21,275 nucleotides of DNA, from the IMG/VR virus record IMGVR_UViG_3300009285_000324, positions 1 through 21,275 of that record; one strand, given 5' to 3'. This document shows, in pieces, positions 1-5,891 of this stretch (the first letter of the stretch is position 1; each line of letters begins with the position of its first letter). The notes under the pieces are model-generated. The model did not search any database. It was not told where the DNA came from and saw only the letters and a list, made by a program, of their open reading frames with translations. The position numbers and the translations under genes are program-made. Source of the DNA: a virus.

Positions 1-183
1 GAAAAAGAATACATCTTAAAAGGACTGAAGTTAATGAATGATCTAAAACCAAGTGACATGAATCCGGCAAGGTGGTTATCTTTCAAGATTAAGTTCTTGC
101 CTAGATTAACAGCATTTATAAACGGCGAAAAACTAGAAGAAGATAAAAGTTACGAGAATGCCAAGGAGGTGTTTAAGGAATGA
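1..183 (+). CDS. hypothetical protein, 5' end outside the window
   Basis: Frame 1 is open from the first base to a TGA at 181-183, giving the last 60 residues of a protein whose start lies to the left. The visible part is rich in Lys and Glu and predicted helical, with a PARWLSFKIKF stretch near residues 23-33. No family is recognised. Its stop overlaps the next start (ATGA), so the two genes are probably translationally coupled. An AAGGAGGT near 164-171 inside its coding sequence is the ribosome site of the next gene. Confidence 0.7.
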   Translation, partial: EKEYILKGLKLMNDLKPSDMNPARWLSFKIKFLPRLTAFINGEKLEEDKSYENAKEVFKE

Positions 184-452
184 AAATATCAGTTTTACTA
201 TTAGACAACGCTAAACAGATAATGCTAACGCCAGAGAATGATCACGAAAGATCGGCTCTTAAACTCATAGCACCAGACGACAACATAGAGGCTGTTACGA
301 AGTGGGGGACTTTTTATGATCACGAAGACGGGACTTTTGGATTAGAAGTCGGAATGTGCAGAGGTGGATATTATCGAGGATATGCAGATAGTGATTCGTT
401 AATGTTTTTGGTTACGCCAAATACCAAGAAACCGGATAAAAAAGTATGTTGA
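180..452 (+). CDS. hypothetical phage protein, 90 aa
   Basis: An ATG at 180 overlaps the previous stop and is preceded by a strong Shine-Dalgarno sequence (AAGGAGGT, 164-171) at 8-nt spacing, so the start is well supported. The protein is acidic and soluble, with no membrane segment and only two cysteines, which are not paired as a zinc site. A central Gly/Tyr-rich part (GGYYRGYADSD, about residues 62-72) stands out. No family is recognised. It belongs to the accessory gene train left of the packaging genes. Confidence 0.7.
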   Translation: MKISVLLLDNAKQIMLTPENDHERSALKLIAPDDNIEAVTKWGTFYDHEDGTFGLEVGMCRGGYYRGYADSDSLMFLVTPNTKKPDKKVC

Positions 453-580
453 AATTAAACAGATCTACCGGGCGGGGTAATTCTATTAAAGAAATTGATT
501 AAGGTTTAGATCTCCGCCCGATAGTTAGCTTACCTTAGCTGAGCGGGATTATACGCCAGTTGAGCCTATAAGTCAAACAT
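453..580. other. non-coding spacer with inverted repeats
   Basis: No convincing gene lies between the stop at 452 and the HNH start at 581; the only ATG-initiated frame (446-502) would encode 18 residues. CGGGCGG at 469-475 is complementary to CCGCCCG at 514-520 (7 bp, 38-nt loop). The palindrome AGATCT occurs at 461-466 and again at 508-513. The CCCG at 517-520 could instead pair with CGGG at 544-547, so alternative folds are possible. A leftward promoter (separate entry) reads into these repeats, so the stretch could encode a small antisense RNA. Confidence 0.45.
548..576 (-). promoter_or_regulatory. sigma70-like promoter reading leftward
   Basis: On the minus strand, TTGACT (576 to 571) and TATAAT (553 to 548) are separated by exactly 17 bp, a near-consensus sigma70 promoter. 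The predicted start is near 541, and the transcript would run antisense to the two leftmost genes. No minus-strand gene is visible downstream, so the product would be non-coding or antisense RNA. The match could be chance, but both hexamers and the spacing fit together inside a non-coding gap. Confidence 0.5.
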
Positions 581-847
581 ATGAATCAAATAACAGTAAT
601 TTTAGGAAAGATGTACGAAGGTGGAAGAACATTAAATGGGGAAGATCCTGTATTATCGTGGAGAAAAAGAAACCCCGAGAAGCATAAAGCCCAAGCATTG
701 GCATATCGTCACAGAAAAGAGTTGTTAAAAGATGCGTGTGAGATTTGTGGTACTAAAGAAAAACTAGAAACGCACCACCCAGATTATTCGAGACCTTTGT
801 TTGTTAGAACACTCTGCAAGATGTGTCACGAAAAGGTGCAGTGTTAA
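581..847 (+). CDS. small HNH endonuclease-like protein
   Basis: This 88-residue protein has a basic N-terminal half followed by a zinc/HNH core. CEIC (C53, C56), THHPDYS (H65, H66, D68) and LCKMCH (C79, C82, H83) form the compact treble-clef arrangement seen in many small phage HNH proteins. Such proteins are DNA nickases or nucleases, found as homing enzymes or as helpers of packaging and recombination. The ATG at 581 has no clear SD. An internal ATG at 611 has AGGAAAG immediately upstream but too close, so the start is uncertain. Two more HNH-type genes follow within 1.3 kb. Confidence 0.75.
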   Translation: MNQITVILGKMYEGGRTLNGEDPVLSWRKRNPEKHKAQALAYRHRKELLKDACEICGTKEKLETHHPDYSRPLFVRTLCKMCHEKVQC

Positions 848-860
848 TTTAATCCCGTAT

Positions 861-893
861 GAGGGGGATGGAAAGGATTAAACCATCCTCCTT
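861..893 (+). promoter_or_regulatory. hairpin immediately before an HNH start codon
   Basis: GAGGGGGATGG (861-871) pairs with CCATCCTCCTT (883-893) as an 11-bp stem with two G-U pairs and an 11-nt loop (872-882). The loop carries AAAGGA, the only SD-like sequence before the ATG at 896, which lies 2 nt beyond the stem. There is no T run, so it is not a classical terminator. It may end the upstream message, or present or hide the ribosome site of the downstream HNH gene. Confidence 0.5.
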
Positions 894-895
894 AT

Positions 896-1252
896 ATGAA
901 AGAACGTAGAAGTGATATCAGAAAACAGTTATTAAGAAGAGACGGCCCCGGCTGTCAAGCTGAGGTACATCAGGAGGACTGTCCCTGTCAGGACTGCAGG
1001 GGGAGGAATTGTCAGAGATGCAAGAAGATCTCGATAGATCATTTTCTTCCGAGAGCCGTAGCTAAGGTAATAGGAATGAGTAACCGGCAAGTAAGTAGGT
1101 TAGAGAACTTACAGATGTTGAGTATCGAGTGCCATCGCAAAAAGGATTCGGAAACGCCCGGAATGACAGAAGAACTTAGACAGCAGAAAAGAGGAAGGTT
1201 TATACATTTCGGAGAGCATAGAGGACTTAAAGGAACAATATATGAAACTTAA
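896..1252 (+). CDS. HNH endonuclease, cysteine-rich N-terminus
   Basis: The 118-residue protein carries an HNH nuclease core: SIDHFLPRAVA (D48-H49), NLQML (N71) and ECHRKKD (H80). Before it is an unusual cluster of six cysteines (C20, C29, C31, C34, C39, C42) that can bind zinc. HNH enzymes cleave or nick DNA using a metal held by the His residues. The ATG at 896 is the only reasonable start, because the frame is closed by a TGA at 860-862 and has no other start between. It follows a strong hairpin. The role could be homing, packaging-linked nicking or host DNA degradation; sequence does not decide. Confidence 0.8.
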   Translation: MKERRSDIRKQLLRRDGPGCQAEVHQEDCPCQDCRGRNCQRCKKISIDHFLPRAVAKVIGMSNRQVSRLENLQMLSIECHRKKDSETPGMTEELRQQKRGRFIHFGEHRGLKGTIYET

Positions 1253-1328
1253 CTTAGAAGAAATACAAGTAGCCTTTTGGATTATGTGTTTATTAACAGT
1301 AGTGATGATGATTCTTTTTGTCAGATGA
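1242..1328 (+). CDS. 28-residue single-pass membrane peptide
   Basis: An ATG at 1242, overlapping the end of the HNH gene by 11 nt, has AAAGGA (1229-1234) at 7-nt spacing. It opens a 28-codon frame ending in TGA at 1326-1328. Residues 1-9 are polar; from about residue 10 to the end the peptide is one hydrophobic helix (FWIMCLLTVVMMILFV) capped by Arg. The stop overlaps the ATG at 1325 of the next gene. SD, membrane helix and overlaps on both sides argue for a real gene. The function is unknown; a regulatory or holin-like role is possible but not shown. Confidence 0.6.
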   Translation: MKLNLEEIQVAFWIMCLLTVVMMILFVR

Positions 1329-1483
1329 AAACCTTTGAACAAGTAAAACTGGGAATTATGGTAGATGGGAAGTGGACAGAGTTAGAGGGTAAAGTTTTTC
1401 CTGCCACCACTGAAAAGGATGTAAGAAGGGTTATACAGAGCTTTACCGACAACCTGTTGGAAACAATAAGTAAACTTAAATGA
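1325..1483 (+). CDS. hypothetical protein, 52 aa
   Basis: The frame could start upstream at ATG 1277, but the ATG at 1325 is preferred. It overlaps the membrane peptide stop as ATGA, and the extra residues from 1277 are only the shifted reading of the membrane-helix DNA. The 52-residue product begins MKTFEQVKLG and is soluble, with a helical C-terminal half. No family is recognised. The stop overlaps the next ATG at 1480. Confidence 0.6.
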   Translation: MKTFEQVKLGIMVDGKWTELEGKVFPATTEKDVRRVIQSFTDNLLETISKLK

Positions 1484-1815
1484 GAAAAATAACGAAGACT
1501 AGCTTAAAAAGAAAGATGGACAAACTCTTCAGCGAGAAAGTAAGAGAGATAGGATTCTGTCAACACTGCGGATCACGATCTAACTTACAGTGTTCGCATA
1601 TATTTAGCCGGAAGAATTTGAGTGTAAGGTGGGATATAGAAAATGCAGTCTGTCTTTGCTACCGGTGTCATTTTTACTGGGCGCACAAAGAACCGGTAGA
1701 GTACACGGAATGGGTAAGACAATTCAAAGACCTGGGACATTTACAAGGAAAGATAGCAACCGCAAAACCAATGAAGTTATATGATTTAGAAGCAATTTAC
1801 GCAGGACTTAAATGA
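1480..1815 (+). CDS. NinG-like / HNH-type recombination nuclease
   Basis: The 111-residue protein has a basic helical N-terminus (TSLKRKMDKLFSEKVRE), then CQHC (C27, C30), CSHIFSR (H40), N55 and LCYRCHFYW (C60, C63, H64). The order CxxC, SH with Arg/Lys, N, CxxCH and the final YTEWVRQ helix resembles the lambda NinG family of recombination-linked HNH-fold proteins. Family assignment is by motif only; a generic HNH nuclease is the alternative. The start is supported by ATGA overlap with the preceding gene, and the stop overlaps the next gene in the same way. Confidence 0.7.
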   Translation: MRKITKTSLKRKMDKLFSEKVREIGFCQHCGSRSNLQCSHIFSRKNLSVRWDIENAVCLCYRCHFYWAHKEPVEYTEWVRQFKDLGHLQGKIATAKPMKLYDLEAIYAGLK

Positions 1816-1970
1816 CTAAACAAAAGGAAAAGGTGTGTAAGACCTGTCTCGGTTTCGGCCTGTGGGCTATGGGTGATCCATCACCAATGGGGCTAATGGA
1901 TGCCGGTGATGGTTTCCCGACAATAGAATGTCCTGAATGTGGAGCTAACGCAAACCCAAATGAAACCTAA
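1812..1970 (+). CDS. tiny CxxC/CxxC zinc protein, 52 aa
   Basis: An ATG overlapping the NinG-like stop opens a 52-residue frame. It contains CKTC (C9, C12) followed by GFG, and CPEC (C40, C43), a spacing suited to one zinc-ribbon or DnaJ-type knuckle. Nothing else is recognisable, and no catalytic residues are evident. It is the first of a run of very small zinc-type proteins between here and 3574, which suggests small adaptor or inhibitor proteins rather than enzymes. Confidence 0.6.
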   Translation: MTKQKEKVCKTCLGFGLWAMGDPSPMGLMDAGDGFPTIECPECGANANPNET

Positions 1971-1982
1971 CCCAACACCGAT

Positions 1983-2192
1983 ATGAAGGACTTAAGAGAA
2001 AAAATAGCTAAGATGATTACTCCCGCTTGGCCATCAAGTGGTTTATCGAGAGCAGACCAAATCATTAAATTGGTATTAGATGAGTTTGAGTTGGAGTTAG
2101 AGGCTTGGATGGATGTTCACGAAGAAAGACAGAGAACTTTTAAGACAAACGAATTATTGGAACATTTTAGAAAGGTGTTTTTACTCAAATGA
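1983..2192 (+). CDS. hypothetical protein, 69 aa
   Basis: The ATG at 1983 starts 12 nt after the preceding stop and has no clear SD. The 69-residue product is acidic in the middle (DEFELELEAWMDVHEE) and predicted mostly helical. No motif is recognised. The stop overlaps the next ATG as ATGA, consistent with a coupled operon. Confidence 0.6.
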   Translation: MKDLREKIAKMITPAWPSSGLSRADQIIKLVLDEFELELEAWMDVHEERQRTFKTNELLEHFRKVFLLK

Positions 2193-2359
2193 CTAACCCT
2201 ACCCCCTCTACATCCAAAGAAGTAAAACCAACCGAAGAACAAAAACACCCAATTATTTGTCATTTCTGTTCCAGAATAGGTTGGGTTGCTAGTAAAGTGA
2301 ATCTTAAAGATAAGTTTATTTGTCCAATATGTGAGTCGCAAGGAATGAAACTTAAATGA
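2189..2359 (+). CDS. tiny zinc-ribbon protein, 56 aa
   Basis: The ATG at 2189 overlaps the previous stop. After a Thr/Pro/Lys-rich tail of about 22 residues come CHFC (C24, C27) and CPIC (C45, C48), 17 residues apart, a typical zinc-ribbon spacing. The second knuckle closes a FICPIC turn as in transcription-type ribbons. The stop again overlaps the next start. The function is unknown; nucleic-acid or protein binding is the likely class. Confidence 0.65.
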   Translation: MTNPTPSTSKEVKPTEEQKHPIICHFCSRIGWVASKVNLKDKFICPICESQGMKLK

Positions 2360-2523
2360 AACCTAACACATCCAAAGAAAAGATACCGCAGAAAGAACAA
2401 GACAGGGTGCGTCAGATGGTTCTTGATGGGTATTGTAAAAGAAACGGACACCGATTTACGGAGGGATATTACAGAGATTATTGTAGGCATTGCGGGAGAT
2501 ATAAAGATGGCTACCAAAAATAA
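2356..2523 (+). CDS. tiny Cys/His protein, 55 aa
   Basis: The ATG at 2356 overlaps the previous stop and gives 55 residues. The N-terminus begins MKPNTSKE and is close in sequence to the start of the preceding gene (TNPTPSTSKE), hinting that the tails are related. C27, H32, C43, H45 and C46 (YCKRNGH and YCRHCGRY) could form one zinc site. The last 17 nt overlap the next gene. No family is recognised. Confidence 0.55.
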   Translation: MKPNTSKEKIPQKEQDRVRQMVLDGYCKRNGHRFTEGYYRDYCRHCGRYKDGYQK

Positions 2524-2827
2524 CAAAGAGTTTGAAAAGGAGTTTTGCGGAAAGTTTAACCATTTTAATGATTTGTATCTCGGTCACAAAAGAAATGAAA
2601 ATAACCCAGAAGCAGGGAAGCAAATCTGCGATGAAGGTTGTGAAAATGTTTACGACTTAGAAGATGTTTGGTCTTTCATTGACCACGCCCTAGCCAAGCA
2701 AAGGGAAGAGATAAAGAAAGAAATCGAAGGATTTAGAACACAAGGTGGTAGGTTTTATGAGGCAAGAGACATTTTAGTGTTTGACACCTTATTAGATGAA
2801 CTTTTATCCACCCTAAATAAGAAATGA
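2507..2827 (+). CDS. hypothetical protein, 106 aa
   Basis: The frame is open from 2423, but the ATG at 2507 is the better start: GGGAG (2494-2498) lies 8 nt upstream, and the extra N-terminal residues coincide with the coding region of the preceding Cys/His gene. The product (MATKNNKEFEKEF) is charged and helical, with one cysteine pair (ICDEGC) near residues 41-46 and a long Lys/Glu helix (ALAKQREEIKKEIEGF). It is probably a small intracellular phage protein; no function can be assigned. Confidence 0.65.
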   Translation: MATKNNKEFEKEFCGKFNHFNDLYLGHKRNENNPEAGKQICDEGCENVYDLEDVWSFIDHALAKQREEIKKEIEGFRTQGGRFYEARDILVFDTLLDELLSTLNKK

Positions 2828-3129
2828 AGACCCCAATACCAATAACTTATACAGCCAAGGAAATGCTTAGTATTACCAGAGAGTGTAAGAAACGTGCTTA
2901 TGCCAAAGGATACCGTGCTGGGAAGAAAGCAAGTATAGATTCTGTTTTACTTAGGATGAGGGAGGCAAGGCAAACAGGACTAGAAGACGAGTTTGAAGCT
3001 CGTAAGGCTAACGCTGAACGTGAATACAAAGCGAGGCAGATAGGGCAAACTGGATTAGAACGCAAGATGAAGAAAGCATTTGGCGACCCTAAGATTTGGA
3101 GAGAAGGGCAAACAGAAAAGAAATGCTAA
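2824..3129 (+). CDS. hypothetical basic helical protein, 101 aa
   Basis: The start overlaps the preceding stop (ATGA). The protein is strongly charged, with Arg/Lys/Glu-rich helices. It contains two similar stretches, ARQTGLEDEFEARKANAE and ARQIGQTGLERKMKKAF, that look like a short internal repeat around a QTGLE core. No zinc motif or membrane segment is present. Such proteins often bind nucleic acid or act in the virion, but this is only a composition-based guess. Confidence 0.6.
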   Translation: MKTPIPITYTAKEMLSITRECKKRAYAKGYRAGKKASIDSVLLRMREARQTGLEDEFEARKANAEREYKARQIGQTGLERKMKKAFGDPKIWREGQTEKKC

Positions 3130-3278
3130 AGACGTGCCAACATTGTGGTATGGAAGTAAAGGATACATATTGGTGGTTCAGTAATGATTATTGTACAAGA
3201 ACCTGTGCTGAACGGGAAGCCAGAGAATTAAAGGAAAAGTACTGGGAGATTAGAAGGCTTTTGAAAGAAAAAAAATGA
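3123..3278 (+). CDS. tiny FCS-like zinc-finger protein, 51 aa
   Basis: The frame is open from 3096, but the ATG at 3123 is preferred, overlapping the preceding stop by 7 nt. The 51 residues contain CQHCG (C5, C8) and DYCTRTC (C24, C28) followed by a charged helix (REARELKEKYWEIRRLLKEKK). CxxCG followed by YC(T/S)xxC is the layout of FCS/MYM-type zinc fingers. The gene at 16447 in the glycan island has the same layout. Confidence 0.6.
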   Translation: MLKTCQHCGMEVKDTYWWFSNDYCTRTCAEREARELKEKYWEIRRLLKEKK

Positions 3279-3433
3279 GAATACTAACCGAAAGAGAATG
3301 TCCCCGGTGTAAGAAAGTAAAGAGATTCTATTACGAAATATGTGGAGACTGTACATGGAAAGAAACTAAAGCAAGAATGACTAAGAGTGTAGGACATAGA
3401 ATTACAGTTGTCCGAAACGGGAAGTTCTATTAA
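3275..3433 (+). CDS. tiny zinc-ribbon protein, 52 aa
   Basis: An ATG overlapping the previous stop (ATGA) opens 52 codons. CPRC (C9, C12) and CGDC (C23, C26) lie 10 residues apart, an intact zinc-ribbon pair, and a basic C-terminal half follows (KARMTKSVGHRITVVRNGKF). The combination of zinc knuckle and basic tail would suit nucleic-acid binding. No family name can be given. Confidence 0.6.
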   Translation: MRILTERECPRCKKVKRFYYEICGDCTWKETKARMTKSVGHRITVVRNGKFY

Positions 3434-3436
3434 CAG

Positions 3437-3574
3437 ATGAAAAAACTAACATGGGCAGACAAGAAATTCGGAGAGATATGCAAAAAGTGTGGACTAAGAA
3501 AAGGTACTATAATGACTACTTCGGCAGCAGAAGGTGGAAGAGATAGTGTGTGCAAATGTAAAAATGAAAAATAA
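3437..3574 (+). CDS. tiny Cys-rich protein, 45 aa
   Basis: The ATG at 3437 is 3 nt after the previous stop. The 45 residues contain CKKCG (C15, C18) and a C-terminal CKC (C39, C41), giving four possible zinc ligands. Its last 11 nt overlap the next gene. It is credible mainly because the cysteine pattern repeats that of its neighbours; the function is unknown. Confidence 0.5.
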   Translation: MKKLTWADKKFGEICKKCGLRKGTIMTTSAAEGGRDSVCKCKNEK

Positions 3575-3776
3575 ATATAAAGCATTCGCAAAGTTGTGCG
3601 ATCTGGCAGCAGACCGTAGTTCTAATGTGTCCGAATTTTGGCACTATATGAAACCTGTTTTTTACGGGAGGGGGATAGACTCAGTTGATTTGTTTAAGAA
3701 AGCCGATCCCCATTATGAGGAGTGGTGGACTAGGTGGATGGTGAGATGTACTTATAACAAAATAATCAGTGTATGA
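3564..3776 (+). CDS. hypothetical protein, 70 aa
   Basis: A GTG at 3534 would extend the frame, but the ATG at 3564 overlaps the preceding small gene and gives the cleaner N-terminus MKNKYKAFAKLCDLAADR. The product is rich in aromatic residues, including a PHYEEWWTRWMVR helix near the C-terminus. No family is recognised. It is the last gene before the packaging module and is followed by a short AT-rich gap. Confidence 0.55.
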   Translation: MKNKYKAFAKLCDLAADRSSNVSEFWHYMKPVFYGRGIDSVDLFKKADPHYEEWWTRWMVRCTYNKIISV

Positions 3777-3800
3777 AAAATAAATAAGTAATCATTGAAA

Positions 3801-4229
3801 ATGGCAACGGTAAAACAAAAATTGGCAGCTAAGAAAATCATTGAAAATCATGGAAACGTGTCAAAAACAATGGTGGAGGTTGGATATACGCCCGCGACAG
3901 CAATAAACCCAAGTAATTTAACAGAATCTAAAGGTTGGAATGAGTTAATGGAAAGATATCTCCCAGATGACGAGGTTTTAATTGAACATCAAAAAGGACT
4001 ACACGCCACAAAACCAATAGGTGCTTTGGTAATGGTTAAGAAAGATGGGGAAAAAGAGGTTGTGTACAAAGATAATGAGGGAGTCATTGAGGTTGACGAC
4101 ACAATGACCCGACTAAAGGCTGTGGAATTAGCCTATAAAGTGAAGGGAAAAATGGGTGGAGGGGATGGAAACAAACCTCCTGCAGTTCAAATCAATTTCA
4201 ACGCTAATAAGTATGTAAAGGAAAGATGA
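3801..4229 (+). CDS. terS: terminase small subunit
   Basis: TerS binds the phage packaging site and directs TerL to DNA. Residues 1-45 (KQKLAAKKIIENHGNVSKT, then MVEVGYTPATAINPSNLTES) form the helix-turn-helix DNA-binding region typical of small terminases. The middle carries a short beta stretch and the C-terminus is Gly/Asn-rich and basic. The length, 142 aa, is normal. The frame is open from a TTG at 3795, but ATG 3801 is the natural start; no SD is visible. It overlaps the TerL gene by 4 nt, the classical TerS-TerL order. Confidence 0.8.
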   Translation: MATVKQKLAAKKIIENHGNVSKTMVEVGYTPATAINPSNLTESKGWNELMERYLPDDEVLIEHQKGLHATKPIGALVMVKKDGEKEVVYKDNEGVIEVDDTMTRLKAVELAYKVKGKMGGGDGNKPPAVQINFNANKYVKER

Positions 4230-5245
4230 AATACGTAGACTACAGGGGATTTATTCAGGATAATTTCCTCATAAAAGACAAAGAGGGAAATGTTGTGCCC
4301 TTTATATTTAACGCAACCCAGAACTACTATTATGACATCTTGGAGAAGGATTACCCCGACTTTCAGGGGATAAGAGAAAACGATTTGAAATTCAGGCAAC
4401 CGGGTTTCTCTTCTTTGATAGATGGAATGTTTACCGTCGATTTCATACTTGCTGAAATGAATGAAGCACCGATAACAGATTCAGACATTTACTCTCACAA
4501 GATTGATGAAACAAAGAACCTATTTGATAGGGTGAGTGATTATTTTTATGAATCGTGGATTGCGAAAGCATATTCATTGGATTTCTTTAAAGACAAGGCT
4601 GCTGTCAAAAAAATACGCTCTCAACTCCTAGAACTTGATAGCGGTAATAAGATGAAGGGCATCCGGGGTGCACTAATTAACGTACAAACGGCCAGTGCTA
4701 AAGTATCCGGGCGTGGCGGTACTAAACAAAATATACACTGGTCCGAGATAGCGTTTTATCCCAACACTGAAATAATGAGTGCAGAGAATTTGGTTACTGC
4801 GGCAGAACAACAAGTAAAGGAGGATTTTGGAAAGATATTCAGAGAATCTACGGGAAACATAGCCGGTGATTACTTTGATACAGAATTTACTAAGGGTGAG
4901 GAAGGATTGGGAAGTTTCAAGTCACGTTTTTTTGGCTGGTGGATTCATCCTGAATACAAACGCACAGCACCGATTGACTGGACGATACCCGAATATTACA
5001 AGGAGATAATTGACAGGCATAGTGTAACCAAAGATCAGTGTTACTGGCACTACACAAAAACAAATAACCTAACTGACAAAAAGAAAATACGGGAATATCC
5101 AACAACAAAACATGAAGCATTCCTATATGGGGGTGATCAGTATTTCTCCAAAGAAGCATTACAGTATTACGCAGGCATGGTTCAAAAACCGTTAGCTGAG
5201 GGAATAGATTTTATTAGAACTTATGCAACCATTCAGAATATATAG
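4226..5245 (+). CDS. terL: terminase large subunit, ATPase domain
   Basis: This 339-residue protein is the motor half of TerL, which drives DNA into the prohead. An adenine-binding region (FNATQNYYYDIL, 28-39) is followed by a Walker A-like KFRQPGFSS (55-63), a Walker B-like IHWSEIAFYP (170-179) with E174, a coupling motif RESTGN (206-211), and the EYPTTKHEAFLYGGDQYFS segment (290-308) that ends this domain in the family. It stops at 5245 before the nuclease domain, which continues in the +1 frame. The two together give about 555 residues, normal for one intact TerL. Confidence 0.85.
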   Translation: MKYVDYRGFIQDNFLIKDKEGNVVPFIFNATQNYYYDILEKDYPDFQGIRENDLKFRQPGFSSLIDGMFTVDFILAEMNEAPITDSDIYSHKIDETKNLFDRVSDYFYESWIAKAYSLDFFKDKAAVKKIRSQLLELDSGNKMKGIRGALINVQTASAKVSGRGGTKQNIHWSEIAFYPNTEIMSAENLVTAAEQQVKEDFGKIFRESTGNIAGDYFDTEFTKGEEGLGSFKSRFFGWWIHPEYKRTAPIDWTIPEYYKEIIDRHSVTKDQCYWHYTKTNNLTDKKKIREYPTTKHEAFLYGGDQYFSKEALQYYAGMVQKPLAEGIDFIRTYATIQNI

Positions 5246-5891
5246 GAAAATAGAAGTGGGAGAGACTTTCCTTGTCGCGGGAGATTGTTCTCAGGGTGGA
5301 AAAGATAGTAATGTTTGTGCTTTCTTAAGTAAGACTAAGCTGGATTACCCTATTGTTTACAAGAAACGTGGAGTTGCGGCAGACATGACAGTGGATATAT
5401 TTCCGGTATTGGAATGGTTGTTTGACACAACGGGGATTGCTCCTATTGTAGCATTTGAAAGAAACAATGGTGGTGGTAGCGAGATGGAGAGACTAAGGGT
5501 TTTGAACAGAAATAACAAGTATCGTATCTATTTAATGAAGAAGTCTGGGCAAACTACGGGAGAGGAAGAGACAAAAGACATGGGTTACAACACAAACACA
5601 GCGACAAGACCTGTATTAGTGGGGGACTGGAAACAAACCTTCGATGCCAAGCTGGTCAAGATATACGATGAGGACGTGATAGATCAGCACATGGCATTTG
5701 TGGTTAATAATATGGGTAAACCAGAGGCGGCAAAGAACAGACACGATGATGCCGTAATAGCCCCCGCAATAGGTTGGCAAATGTATCAAAACTCCAATAG
5801 TATTTCCAACTATGAAAACGAAAACAAACAATCTTACGGGCCTAATTATGAGAGTATCAACCAAGGTTTGGGTAAAAAGTGGAGCATATGA
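5223..5891 (+). CDS. terL: terminase large subunit, nuclease domain
   Basis: The 222-residue frame is the RNase H-fold nuclease half of TerL, which cuts concatemers. FLVAGDCSQGGKDSNVCAF supplies the first acid (D21), IVAFERNNGG the second (E79), and RHDDAVIAPAIGW the third (D175/D176), all in family order. It overlaps the ATPase frame by 23 nt, with no SD before ATG 5223. A +1 shift within the ATT CAG region would read TYAT-FRIYRK straight through. It is either a real two-gene or frameshifted terminase, or an indel in the assembly or genome. The stop overlaps the next ATG. Confidence 0.8.
   Translation: MQPFRIYRKIEVGETFLVAGDCSQGGKDSNVCAFLSKTKLDYPIVYKKRGVAADMTVDIFPVLEWLFDTTGIAPIVAFERNNGGGSEMERLRVLNRNNKYRIYLMKKSGQTTGEEETKDMGYNTNTATRPVLVGDWKQTFDAKLVKIYDEDVIDQHMAFVVNNMGKPEAAKNRHDDAVIAPAIGWQMYQNSNSISNYENENKQSYGPNYESINQGLGKKWSI

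Noticed and set aside
446-502. 18-residue ORF overlapping the end of the 90-aa gene
   Set aside because: Too short, no good SD, and not supported by overlap on the right side.
469-520. Possible tRNA from CGGGCGG/CCGCCCG end-pairing
   Set aside because: Only 52 nt with no T-arm (GGTTC) or anticodon arm; it does not fold as a tRNA.
1277-1324. Upstream ATG start for the 52-aa gene
   Set aside because: It only re-reads the membrane-peptide DNA in another frame and has no SD; ATG 1325 overlaps the previous stop.
2423-2506. N-terminal extension of the gene at 2507
   Set aside because: It overlaps the Cys/His gene at 2356-2523, while ATG 2507 has a good SD.
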